The translations under genes were made by a program, and so were the position numbers. A DNA stretch of 64,000 nucleotides from Ignavibacteriales bacterium (GTDB lineage Bacteria; Bacteroidota; Ignavibacteria; UBA10030), in NCBI GenBank assembly GCA_026390595.1, contig JAPLFQ010000005.1:248001-312000 (forward strand), read 5' to 3'. Shown piece by piece: positions 53,326 to 61,468 of the stretch (its first letter is position 1; each line of letters begins with the position of its first letter). The notes under the pieces were generated by a model, which saw only the letters and a program-made list of their open reading frames with translations, was not told the DNA's origin and made no database searches.

Positions 53326-55893
53326 ATGAACATGACAAGACAGAAAGAATTGCTCTTCGCGATTCTTGCTCTATTGCTCGTTGTCGTTCCGGCAACATTG
53401 TTTGCCCAGACGGCACCCGCCACCTCGACGGTAAATTACCCGGGTGGTGGTGTGATTCAGGCGGGCGATACGTGGGAATCATTCCTGCCGATGAGCTTTA
53501 CGCCAAGCTACAGCGACGCAGGTACATACCTGACTCAAGGCTATAAGAACTTCATTCGCCTTGGCAACTTCGACCGCGCCTGGTCAACCCCGGCTACGCA
53601 CTGGCCGGCAGCGTGGTTCTATACAAACTACTGGTACAAAAACGCATGGGCCGGAGCATTCGATCCGGATCCAAACTTCTGTCCCACACAGATCGGTGGC
53701 AAGGCCAACCCCAGCTATTTTTCTGCGACCGCAGGGGGTAACAACTACGCGCAGGTGCAGTATATGCCCACACTGCAGGGTGGCACCGATGCCGCCCGCC
53801 ACTATACTGTCGAGCCATACTGGGTCGACAACACTCGGCGGCAGCACGCGGTATACGAAGCGGCATTCCCCAGCAATCTGGGTCTCGACGTAAAGATGCG
53901 CGCCCACGGTTTCCAGGGACCGAACTGGAACAACCTGAACGACTTCGTCATACTTGAGATCGAGTTCAAGAACACCGGCGTCCTCGACATGAACATGGAT
54001 GGTGTCGCCGAGAAAGTGAACAACACGATCAAAGCGCTGGCGTTCAGCTTCACAGAAGAGCGATATATGTCGGTTGGAAGTTATGGCGGCGGTGGACGAA
54101 ACAACAATGATATTACGTTGACGCCCCTCGTAGCTCAGGGAGCATGGGTCGAGGATGCTGATGCCTCCGGTTCACCCTGGGCGTTTGCTACGATGTATCC
54201 CGCCTGTTCGGTCTTAAACCCCACAGCCGGAAATGTCGATATCGGATTCAATACCGGTGCCAGGAAGTGGTATACAGATACCTGGTCTGGCTTTGTTATC
54301 ATCGACGTAAAGAGCGGGAGCCTGCCGACGGATCGTTCGAAGTCGGTTGTCGGCAATGCTACAAAGCAAACCATCTATGGCACAGACCCAATCGGCGTCG
54401 GTGCGCAGCGTGGATGGTACATGTCCTCCGGAAGCCAGGCCCAGCTTTGGGGGTCCAGCAATCCGAAGGCACAGTTCCTGACGGCGACCGGAGCATGGTT
54501 CCTCGATGCCGGAAGAAGCCGACAAACAGACGCGACCAACTTCAATCTCAGTCCCAATCCGAACTTCTTCTCCGGCGGCATAGCAGGCGACATGACGACG
54601 TTTGTGCCGAAAACAACCGGAGCCGGACGACCGGATGGAGACTTCAAGAGCACGAACATTTTTGATAACCCGTCGTACGAAGACGGCAAAGCTGATGCGA
54701 CGACGAACTACCCGACCGGTTGGGGAAAATTCTCCAAGGGAGCAAGCAACACTGAGAACTTCAATGGAGACATGTTCGCCGGTGTAGGTCCGTTCAGTCT
54801 CGCCCCGGGCGAGTCCATGGTCATCACCATGGCGACCGTTGCAGGATTTCGCCTCGAAGGTATTCAAAAGGCAGTCCGCGCAGCACGCTGGGCATATGCA
54901 CAGAACTACGTTCTTCCCGTGCTTCCACCGTTGCCCGACATGAAGGTTACGAACACGTTGACAAAGTCGGTTGCTGTGGAATGGGATACGCGAGCCGAAG
55001 CTGAACCCGGTTTCGCAGGATACAAAATCTACAAGTCCTCACAATATCTCAAGAAGTACTTCCTGGAAGATGGCATGCGCGTTTCCGACCGGTATCAGGA
55101 GAACATGACACCGGGACCGCTTCCCGCAAACCTGAAGAAACCGGTCAATCCGAAGTTTGACGCGTTTGGTCAGGTCAATGCGACCGCATCCCAGGGATCA
55201 TACCAGCCCGACACGTGGGGCACATGGGATCTGGTTGCGGTCATTCCGACTGCTTCGAAGTCAACCTATGCAACAGGGGCCTCACCCGGATACACATATC
55301 GTTATGAGGACAAAGATGTTGTTCTCGGATTCTCCTACTGGTACTATGTTGCTGCCTACAAAGAAGGCACCTTTACCGGTCCGGATGGTGAGACAACCAC
55401 ACGCATCGAGACGCACTCGACCAACAGAAACGGCGCGACAGGCTTATGGGCGCTCACGTACCCGTTCGCAATCCAAAACGCCAACTTTGGAAAGACCGCA
55501 ACGACTGATGCAGCCGCAAGTGCTGCAGGCATGAAGAACGTCGGTGCAGTGCAGATCGTGTACTCGGCGCTTGCTCCGGCCGGCAGTGTGGGCACCGTTG
55601 GAGTCCGTCCGAATCCGTATAAGAGAGCGGCTTTGCACGACAACAGGGCGAATGTATATGATCACAAGCTCCTGTTCTACAACCTGCCGCCGTCATGCAA
55701 GATCACCATTACCGACGTATCAGGGCAGATCATTGATGTCATCAATTTCAGTTCGACCGATGCAAACCGCGGCAGCACATTCTGGGATATGTTCTCCAAG
55801 GATGGTCTTGAAGTCGCGAGCGGTCTCTACCTGTACGTCGTCGAATCGCCGACAGGAGACCGGAAGATCGGTCAATTCTCCATCTTACGATAA
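53326..55893 (+). CDS. T9SS-type secreted protein with FN3-like and sorting domains (cassette B, gene 2)
   Basis: An 855-residue exported protein with signal peptide (ELLFAILALLLVVVPATLFA, then Q). The large N-terminal part is unrecognised and rich in Trp, Tyr, Asn and Gly. An FN3-like module lies near residues 540-590 (SVAVEWDTRAEAEPGFAGYK). The C-terminal end resembles a T9SS sorting domain: VGVRPNPYKRAAL, CKITITDVSGQIIDVINFSS, VASGLYLYVVES and a final KIGQFSILR. ATG 53326 has GGGAG upstream; the frame is open 19 codons further, overlapping the receptor gene, and is rejected. The order receptor, this gene, PorV-like barrel repeats cassette A, and the FN3-like and C-terminal modules are similar to those of the cassette A protein. 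Confidence 0.82.
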   Translation: MNMTRQKELLFAILALLLVVVPATLFAQTAPATSTVNYPGGGVIQAGDTWESFLPMSFTPSYSDAGTYLTQGYKNFIRLGNFDRAWSTPATHWPAAWFYTNYWYKNAWAGAFDPDPNFCPTQIGGKANPSYFSATAGGNNYAQVQYMPTLQGGTDAARHYTVEPYWVDNTRRQHAVYEAAFPSNLGLDVKMRAHGFQGPNWNNLNDFVILEIEFKNTGVLDMNMDGVAEKVNNTIKALAFSFTEERYMSVGSYGGGGRNNNDITLTPLVAQGAWVEDADASGSPWAFATMYPACSVLNPTAGNVDIGFNTGARKWYTDTWSGFVIIDVKSGSLPTDRSKSVVGNATKQTIYGTDPIGVGAQRGWYMSSGSQAQLWGSSNPKAQFLTATGAWFLDAGRSRQTDATNFNLSPNPNFFSGGIAGDMTTFVPKTTGAGRPDGDFKSTNIFDNPSYEDGKADATTNYPTGWGKFSKGASNTENFNGDMFAGVGPFSLAPGESMVITMATVAGFRLEGIQKAVRAARWAYAQNYVLPVLPPLPDMKVTNTLTKSVAVEWDTRAEAEPGFAGYKIYKSSQYLKKYFLEDGMRVSDRYQENMTPGPLPANLKKPVNPKFDAFGQVNATASQGSYQPDTWGTWDLVAVIPTASKSTYATGASPGYTYRYEDKDVVLGFSYWYYVAAYKEGTFTGPDGETTTRIETHSTNRNGATGLWALTYPFAIQNANFGKTATTDAAASAAGMKNVGAVQIVYSALAPAGSVGTVGVRPNPYKRAALHDNRANVYDHKLLFYNLPPSCKITITDVSGQIIDVINFSSTDANRGSTFWDMFSKDGLEVASGLYLYVVESPTGDRKIGQFSILR

Positions 55894-55918
55894 TAAAATA
55901 ACTATGAGGGCAAGATCT

Positions 55919-56959
55919 ATGAAAAAGATCTCTTCACTATCGATTGTGGCTTTGCTCCTCGTGGTTTTTGCCACCGGGATCGTGACCGCCCAGACGCGCA
56001 AGGCTGGTATCAACAGCGCTGCGTTTCTGAAGGTCGGCGTGGGGGCACGGCAGGTTGGCATGGGCTCAGCTGTCACATCTTCGAATGGAGACGTGACGAA
56101 CATGTTCTGGAACCCAGCCGGTGTCGCTCTGCGCGACGAGAAAGCCCAAGTATCATTCACGTATAATTCATGGATTGGAGGTCTGTCACAGAACGCGTTC
56201 GCCGGGTCCTACAAGCTGGAAGGGATCGGCACGATCGGCGTTGGTGTCATGACTTTCGGCATGAGCGGTATCATCGCCGATCGCGATGTGTACCCCGGGA
56301 ACACCGTGCTCCAAGGTTTACAAATTGATCAGGCCAGTGCAGATACCTATGACTATATGGATATGCTTGCGCAAGTGACGTACTCCACATATGTCATGGA
56401 TCGCCTGACGCTCGGCGCGTCGGTGAAACTGATCAGCGAGAAGATCGATGACATGAACGCCACCGCGGTCGGCTTTGACCTCGGTTCGGTGTACAACATC
56501 GGTCTTCTGAACTGGAGTATCGGTGCCCGCATCACCAACCTGGGAAGCGACATCAAGTTCTACGATTACGCCTCCCCGATTCCGCTGACGTTCAGCATGG
56601 GAACATCGCTGACACCGATTCACGTTGGAGATAATTCCATCACGTTTGCGATCGATGCCGTGAAGCCGCAAGATGGTCAGCAGTACTACTACACCGGCAT
56701 GGAATACAACTTCAATAACATGATATTCCTCCGTGGCGGTTGGAAGCTGAACTACAGTTACCTCGGAATGGCGGGTGACGGTATTGATCAGGGAACATCT
56801 CAACGCATGGGAGTCCAGACGAGCCTTGAAAAAGGATCGTTGGGAGCCGGCGTACGAGTGCCGATGTCTGATCTGATGCTCTCTCTCGACTATTCGTACA
56901 CGGTGTTCAGCTCCTTCTCCGATGTACACCGGATTACGCTGCACGTATCAATGAAGTAA
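55919..56959 (+). CDS. PorV/PorQ-family outer-membrane barrel (cassette B, gene 3)
   Basis: A 346-residue protein with signal peptide (ISSLSIVALLLVVFATGIVT, then AQ). The PorV-like opening is SAAFLKVGVGARQVGMGSAV then NGDVTNMFWNPAGVA, the family hallmark. The barrel region has DRLTLGASVKLISEKIDDM and LNWSIGARITNLGSDIKFYD, and an aromatic-rich C-terminus. ATG 55919 is preceded by GAGGGC; a long in-frame extension upstream overlaps the cargo gene and is rejected. The gene begins 25 bp after the cargo stop and is followed by a terminator. As in cassette A, it may be a cargo-specific T9SS shuttle. Confidence 0.9.
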   Translation: MKKISSLSIVALLLVVFATGIVTAQTRKAGINSAAFLKVGVGARQVGMGSAVTSSNGDVTNMFWNPAGVALRDEKAQVSFTYNSWIGGLSQNAFAGSYKLEGIGTIGVGVMTFGMSGIIADRDVYPGNTVLQGLQIDQASADTYDYMDMLAQVTYSTYVMDRLTLGASVKLISEKIDDMNATAVGFDLGSVYNIGLLNWSIGARITNLGSDIKFYDYASPIPLTFSMGTSLTPIHVGDNSITFAIDAVKPQDGQQYYYTGMEYNFNNMIFLRGGWKLNYSYLGMAGDGIDQGTSQRMGVQTSLEKGSLGAGVRVPMSDLMLSLDYSYTVFSSFSDVHRITLHVSMK

Positions 56960-56994
56960 GCAGAAACCCTTTCTGCTGGCTGTTTGTACAACTC

Positions 56995-57035
56995 ACGGTC
57001 AGGGTGACTAATCTCGCCCTGACCGTTGTGTTTTT
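56995..57035 (+). terminator. Intrinsic terminator after cassette B
   Basis: Arms ACGGTCAGGG (56995-57004) and CCCTGACCGT (57017-57026) pair perfectly around 12 bases, followed by TGTGTTTTT. Confidence 0.88.
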
Positions 57036-57155
57036 CCTGCCTACGCTCCATGAAGAATGCCGGAGAGAGCAAAAAGGCTGGAAACAGAATGAATATCCGC
57101 CTATACTCTCAGTGAAAACAATCCTCACCACCCCATCTATTGCAAGGAGAGACCA

Positions 57156-58190
57156 TTGACCCCAGAGAATCTTCCCCTGCTGCCGACGAGCGTCATCGGC
57201 AGCTATTCTTTTCCGCGCTGGCTTGACCACGTACGTGAATTGGGTGCAACGGGCGTTCTGACGCCTGATCAGGTGCGGGAGGCGCACGACAACGCAGTAA
57301 AGTCGGTGATCAAGGACCATGAACTGGCCGGCGTCGATATCATCACGGACGGGGAAATCCGGCGCGAGACGATGGTGTACTTCTTTTCGAAACGCATACG
57401 CGGTTTCGATTTTACTCAATCCAAGATGCACGCGATTGGAAACCTCGATCCGTCGATTCAGATGGCGGATCCCGTCATCACCGAAAAAGTGCAATGGATG
57501 CAGAACCTGACCATGGACGAGCATTTCAGGTTTCTGAAAGAACACGCCGTCGCGCGCACCAAAGTCTGCGTCACCGGACCGCAGATGCTTGCCAAGCGCG
57601 CAACGAACGAATACTACAAAGACGAGAAAGAACTTGTTTTCGACCTGGCAGACATTCTGAACAAAGAACTGAAAGGACTTGTCGCCGCCGGATGTGAATT
57701 CATACAGATCGACGAACCGGTCTGGGTCGGTTTCCCGCAGGACATGCCGTGGCTTGTCGAGTCATTCAACAGACTCGTTGATGGAGTCCAGGCAAAGATT
57801 GCGCTGCACGTCTGCTATGGCAACTATCAGCTCAAGAAGCTATTCAAAGGCCAGTATGCAGAACTCTTCCCCGCGATTCTGGAGACGAAGACCCAGCAGC
57901 TGTGCCTCGAATTCGCGGTGTCTGACGGCGTGGGATTGGAGATCTTCCAGCAGCACAAAACAGACAAAGACATTGCCGTCGGTGTGATTGATGTGAAGGA
58001 TGAAAAGGTCGAAACCCCTGAGGTCGTTGCGCAGCGTATCCGGCAGGCGTTGAAATTCATCCCTGCAGAAAAGATGACAATCGTGCCGGACTGCGGCATG
58101 AAATTTATGCCGCGCGATCGGGCATTTGGAAAACTGAAGGCAATGGTGGAGGGAACGAAAATCGTGAGAAGAGAACTGGCAGGAAGTTGA
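57156..58190 (+). CDS. Short MetE-like cobalamin-independent methyltransferase
   Basis: A 344-residue TIM-barrel protein matching only the catalytic C-terminal half of MetE (full MetE is about 750 residues). It begins LLPTSVIGSYSFPRWL, as MetE-C domains do. The four zinc ligands are present: His218 and Cys220 in LHVCYGN, Glu252 in LEFAVSD, and Cys313 in PDCGMKF. IQIDEPVW is the substrate-site motif. Such core-MetE proteins transfer methyl groups to homocysteine or related thiols, often from a donor other than methyl-THF. The start is TTG, with AAGGAG seven bases upstream. It opens the methyltransferase/glycosidase cluster and may use methyl groups made there; that link is inference. Confidence 0.85.
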   Translation: MTPENLPLLPTSVIGSYSFPRWLDHVRELGATGVLTPDQVREAHDNAVKSVIKDHELAGVDIITDGEIRRETMVYFFSKRIRGFDFTQSKMHAIGNLDPSIQMADPVITEKVQWMQNLTMDEHFRFLKEHAVARTKVCVTGPQMLAKRATNEYYKDEKELVFDLADILNKELKGLVAAGCEFIQIDEPVWVGFPQDMPWLVESFNRLVDGVQAKIALHVCYGNYQLKKLFKGQYAELFPAILETKTQQLCLEFAVSDGVGLEIFQQHKTDKDIAVGVIDVKDEKVETPEVVAQRIRQALKFIPAEKMTIVPDCGMKFMPRDRAFGKLKAMVEGTKIVRRELAGS

Positions 58191-58195
58191 AAAAC

Positions 58196-58295
58196 GAACC
58201 GCCAAGCACGCCAAGCGGCGCCAAGAAAAGAATGAGAGAATCTGCTTCTGCATAATTCCAACCCGCTTAGCGTCCTTGGCGCCCTTTGCGGTTCA
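58196..58295. repeat. Imperfect inverted repeat of CGCCAAG units
   Basis: Left arm 58196-58225 (GAACCGCCAAGCACGCCAAG and on) contains three CCAAG-type units; right arm 58264-58295 is its degenerate reverse complement, ending GCGGTTC. It lies between the MetE-like gene and the next gene. Confidence 0.7.
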
Positions 58296-58305
58296 TCTTT
58301 ATCTC

Positions 58306-60180
58306 TTGAACTTAGAATTTGGCCTTAGAGGTGTACAAATTTCCACTTTTCTCTGGCTACGGAACCTGAGTGATTTCCTTGTCGGAAGCCTCCGAAGTGC
58401 CCGGCGTTTCGACGGAGAAGCCTACATACACCAGCTTGCCGAACAAGGGTTCACTCATGTGACAGTCAACGGTTTAGGCGTTGACCGGCCGTTCGAAAGC
58501 GGGCCACCAGGGGACGTGTATTCATGGTTCTATGACTACAGTCCCGACCTTGATCAGTTTGTGTCGAGCCCGCTCATCGAAGGATACTACCCCAAAGAGT
58601 ATCTCAAGGCAAATCTCGATTTTCTGAAATCAAATTCCGCTCTCGCTGTGAAGCATGGACTTGTCCCGGGACTCCACATCAACTCGCCTCGCTCAATGCC
58701 TGAAGAATTCTGGATGAAGTATCCATTCCTGCGAGGGGCGCGGGTCGATCATCCGAGAGAAAGCTTCCGGCCCCGCTACACGCTCGCCATGGCGCATCCC
58801 GTTGTGCAACAGCATTACCGTGCATTGGTCCAGAATCTGATGGCGGAGGTGCCGCAGCTCGGATTTATCCACATTTGGACCAACGACAGTGGGTCCGGTT
58901 TCGAGTTTGTCACATCGCTGTATGCCGGCAGGAACGGAGGCCCCTATTTGATCCGTGAGTGGAAGGGGGACGACGAAATTGCCCGAAAAGCCGCGGACAA
59001 TGTGCTGACATACTATCGCATTCTGCGGGATGAAACAAGGCGGGTCAATCCGGCATGCCGGGTGGTCTGTGATCTTGGGCCATTCTACGCGGAGCGCAAG
59101 TACATTGCACCCGGACTCGGCGACGGGCTTGACGCGGGGGCGTTTGGCGGCTTCGAAGGCTCCGAGAGCAGGCAAGAACAAGAAACGCTGAAGAAGTCGG
59201 GCGCTCTGGTTCACGCCAAACTTGATCTTGCGGATAACAATGTGCTGGGTCTCCCGTATCCGGCTCTTGTCCATGAACGTCTCCGGGATGCGGCCAAATC
59301 CGGCGTGACGTGTTTGCTGGTAAATAGTGCGCCAAAGTCCCTCGTGCCGTACGATATCAACGGGGAAGTGCTTCGATCATTCCAGCAGAACCCGGAACAA
59401 TTGTTTGAGGACATGCTGCTCGATGCTGCACGGGCTTGGGTTGCCGCGCCGCTTGCCCAAGACCTTGTGAGATTATGGATGCTGTCTGATGCGGCGGTCC
59501 GCGCCTACCCCTCGGGCGTTCCATACAGCACCTTTGCATTTCCGTGGTTCCGTTTCTGGGTGAGGCCGTTTGTACCAAATATCGGGGCGCTCCCGGAAGC
59601 AGAGCGGTCGTACTACGAACAGTTTCTCCTCGCAACCTTCAACAATCCGGCCCGTGTCGATCTCAACAACGACATGATGTGGAATTTCCTCACTGTGAAG
59701 GAGGCCGGGGAAAAACGCGAAGCAATTGACCGGAACGTTGTTTCTCCGCTGATCGAGGCGCTCGAAGCGGCAACAACACTGCTTCAGGGACTGACCCGGA
59801 CAGAACCCACCAGGAAGGTATTTGAGGATGTACGTGACCGCCTCCGTGCCGCGCTCTGCTATTTCGTGACAATGCGCAACAGTGTAGCGTGGACGGAATC
59901 GGTGCATGGGCATCTGGAAGCACAATCGATGAGCGAGAAAGAACGGTTTAGGTCGCTCTGCCGGGCAATGATCACAAGTGAACTTGAGAACGCAAAGAAC
60001 CTGCTGAAGCTGTGGAATGAAAGCAGTATCGATTGGTTGCCGGTCTCGACGTCAGGAGAATCGCTCCACATCTATGGCGATAACTTTGGCGATCTCGTGC
60101 TCCGAAAGATTACGTTGATGCAGCACCACATCGATGACGAACCGTACATCGACAAAGAGTTCATGTGGAGAATGAAGTAG
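58306..60180 (+). CDS. Probable TIM-barrel glycoside hydrolase-like protein, start uncertain
   Basis: About 625 residues with no signal peptide and no confident family. Near the N-terminus are ISTFLWLRNLSDFLVG and AEQGFTHVTVNGLGVD, like the start of an (alpha/beta)8 barrel; later GFIHIWTNDSGSGFEF has the look of an active-site loop. The second half is helical. The pattern vaguely recalls GH20/GH67-type enzymes, but I do not assign a family. There is no ATG near the 5' end: the frame is open from a TTG at 58276 inside the inverted repeat, and TTG 58306 is the next choice, with no clear ribosome binding site. The N-terminus may be truncated. Confidence 0.65.
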   Translation: MNLEFGLRGVQISTFLWLRNLSDFLVGSLRSARRFDGEAYIHQLAEQGFTHVTVNGLGVDRPFESGPPGDVYSWFYDYSPDLDQFVSSPLIEGYYPKEYLKANLDFLKSNSALAVKHGLVPGLHINSPRSMPEEFWMKYPFLRGARVDHPRESFRPRYTLAMAHPVVQQHYRALVQNLMAEVPQLGFIHIWTNDSGSGFEFVTSLYAGRNGGPYLIREWKGDDEIARKAADNVLTYYRILRDETRRVNPACRVVCDLGPFYAERKYIAPGLGDGLDAGAFGGFEGSESRQEQETLKKSGALVHAKLDLADNNVLGLPYPALVHERLRDAAKSGVTCLLVNSAPKSLVPYDINGEVLRSFQQNPEQLFEDMLLDAARAWVAAPLAQDLVRLWMLSDAAVRAYPSGVPYSTFAFPWFRFWVRPFVPNIGALPEAERSYYEQFLLATFNNPARVDLNNDMMWNFLTVKEAGEKREAIDRNVVSPLIEALEAATTLLQGLTRTEPTRKVFEDVRDRLRAALCYFVTMRNSVAWTESVHGHLEAQSMSEKERFRSLCRAMITSELENAKNLLKLWNESSIDWLPVSTSGESLHIYGDNFGDLVLRKITLMQHHIDDEPYIDKEFMWRMK

Positions 60181-60190
60181 ACAAAGTGTA

Positions 60191-60241
60191 AGTTGGTAGT
60201 TTCGAGTTTCAAGTTTTGAGTTCAAAGTTTGGAGTTTGAAG
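60191..60241. repeat. Degenerate AGTTTGAG-type direct repeats
   Basis: The stretch has five or six short units such as AGTTTC, AGTTTTGAG, AGTTCAAAG and GAGTTTG in a row, in the gap before the UROD-like gene. It is the only such low-complexity stretch noticed. Confidence 0.5.
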
Positions 60242-60292
60242 GCTCACGTTGAACGCTTCACCATTCACTTGTTCTAACCAGGGACAACCATC

Positions 60293-61453
60293 GTGCTTCA
60301 TCGCGTAGACATCCGATATCCAATCAGCGAGATGGAGAAGAGCAGAAGGAGGATGGAGGCAGCTCACAGGTTTCAGTGGTACGACAGGGCTCCGGTGTTC
60401 TTGGGGATAGAGGCGCGCTATCTTCTGCATGAGCGGGGAGTGACATTCGCGGAGTACTTTTCAGATCCCAAAACACAGTTCATTCACCAACTCGAAAACC
60501 TTAAGTGGCGCATCGAAAACACCCCGGATGATTGGTTCACACAACCCATTCTTACCATTTCTCCAGATTTTCAAAATGTCACAAACGCCAGCGGCTGCGG
60601 GGGAGAAATCTACTGGCAGGAGAACGAGACTCCGCAGGTCATCCCGCGCATCGGCACGATCGACGAACTTGCGGTCTATACGCTGCCGGATTGGCGTGAC
60701 AGCTTGTGGGGAAAAAAGCTGAGTTGGTTCCATGAGATGAAGCGCCTCTCGGAGGAGGTGGATCTTACACTGAATGGAGAACGCATTCCCATCCATGTAA
60801 CGATCGGGATCAACGCCGACAGTCCGTTCATGACGGCAATTGACCTTGTGGACACGAATTTCTACACTTGGATGCTTGAAGCGCCGGACCTTTGTAAGGT
60901 CTTTCTCCAGAAGATCACAGACCGTTTCATCGAGGTCGAAACCGGCTTCCGGAAGGTGGTCGGCCGCCCTGAGCAGGACGGGCTCTGCTATTCCGATGAC
61001 TCTGCACAGATTATTTCGCTCGATCAGTACCGTGAATTCTGTGTACCCTCCGGCAGGCGGCTCTACGATCTCTTCGGCACAGATCGTCATGATGGCAGGA
61101 TGATGCATTTATGTGGCAGAAACGTGCATTTGCACGAAGCTCTTCTCAATGATCTTCACATCACACAACTGACCGGCTACGGTTCTGGGAATGCGCCCGA
61201 AGAAATGCACGTGCTTGCAGGAAAAATCCTGTTACACGGGAATGTCGACCCGATGACGCTTTTCGAGGGATCGGTGCATGACGTTGAGCAGGAAACGGCC
61301 AAAATACTGGAAGTATTGGCAGTGCATGGCGGCATCATCCTTGGTGACGGTTATAACGTTGTTCCAGCTTCGCCTCTCTCCAATCTTGACGCTGTCCGTA
61401 AAACAAGCGAACGATTTGGACTCCCTGTTGGTAAGAGTCACATGCACACCTGA
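60293..61453 (+). CDS. UROD/MtaA-superfamily methyltransferase-like protein
   Basis: A 386-residue protein of the uroporphyrinogen decarboxylase superfamily, which also holds the corrinoid methyltransferases MtaA, MtbA and CmuA. Family signatures: HLCGRNVHLHEALL with the His272-x-Cys274 metal pair, LLHGNVDPMTLFEGS, and GGIILGDGYNVVPASPLSNL near the C-terminus. In MtaA-type enzymes a third zinc ligand (Cys) falls in that last motif; here the position appears to be Tyr354. So metal binding and methyl transfer are not certain. It is unlikely to be HemE. It starts with GTG after AGGGA; ATG 60332 is an alternative. It sits between glycosidase-like genes, 15 bp before the next one. Confidence 0.85.
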   Translation: MLHRVDIRYPISEMEKSRRRMEAAHRFQWYDRAPVFLGIEARYLLHERGVTFAEYFSDPKTQFIHQLENLKWRIENTPDDWFTQPILTISPDFQNVTNASGCGGEIYWQENETPQVIPRIGTIDELAVYTLPDWRDSLWGKKLSWFHEMKRLSEEVDLTLNGERIPIHVTIGINADSPFMTAIDLVDTNFYTWMLEAPDLCKVFLQKITDRFIEVETGFRKVVGRPEQDGLCYSDDSAQIISLDQYREFCVPSGRRLYDLFGTDRHDGRMMHLCGRNVHLHEALLNDLHITQLTGYGSGNAPEEMHVLAGKILLHGNVDPMTLFEGSVHDVEQETAKILEVLAVHGGIILGDGYNVVPASPLSNLDAVRKTSERFGLPVGKSHMHT

Positions 61454-61468
61454 GAACAAAGAACCCCG

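Noticed and set aside
55544-55918. Upstream in-frame extension of the cassette B PorV-like gene
   Set aside because: It overlaps the 3' end of the cargo gene in another frame; a signal peptide and ribosome binding site place the start at 55919.
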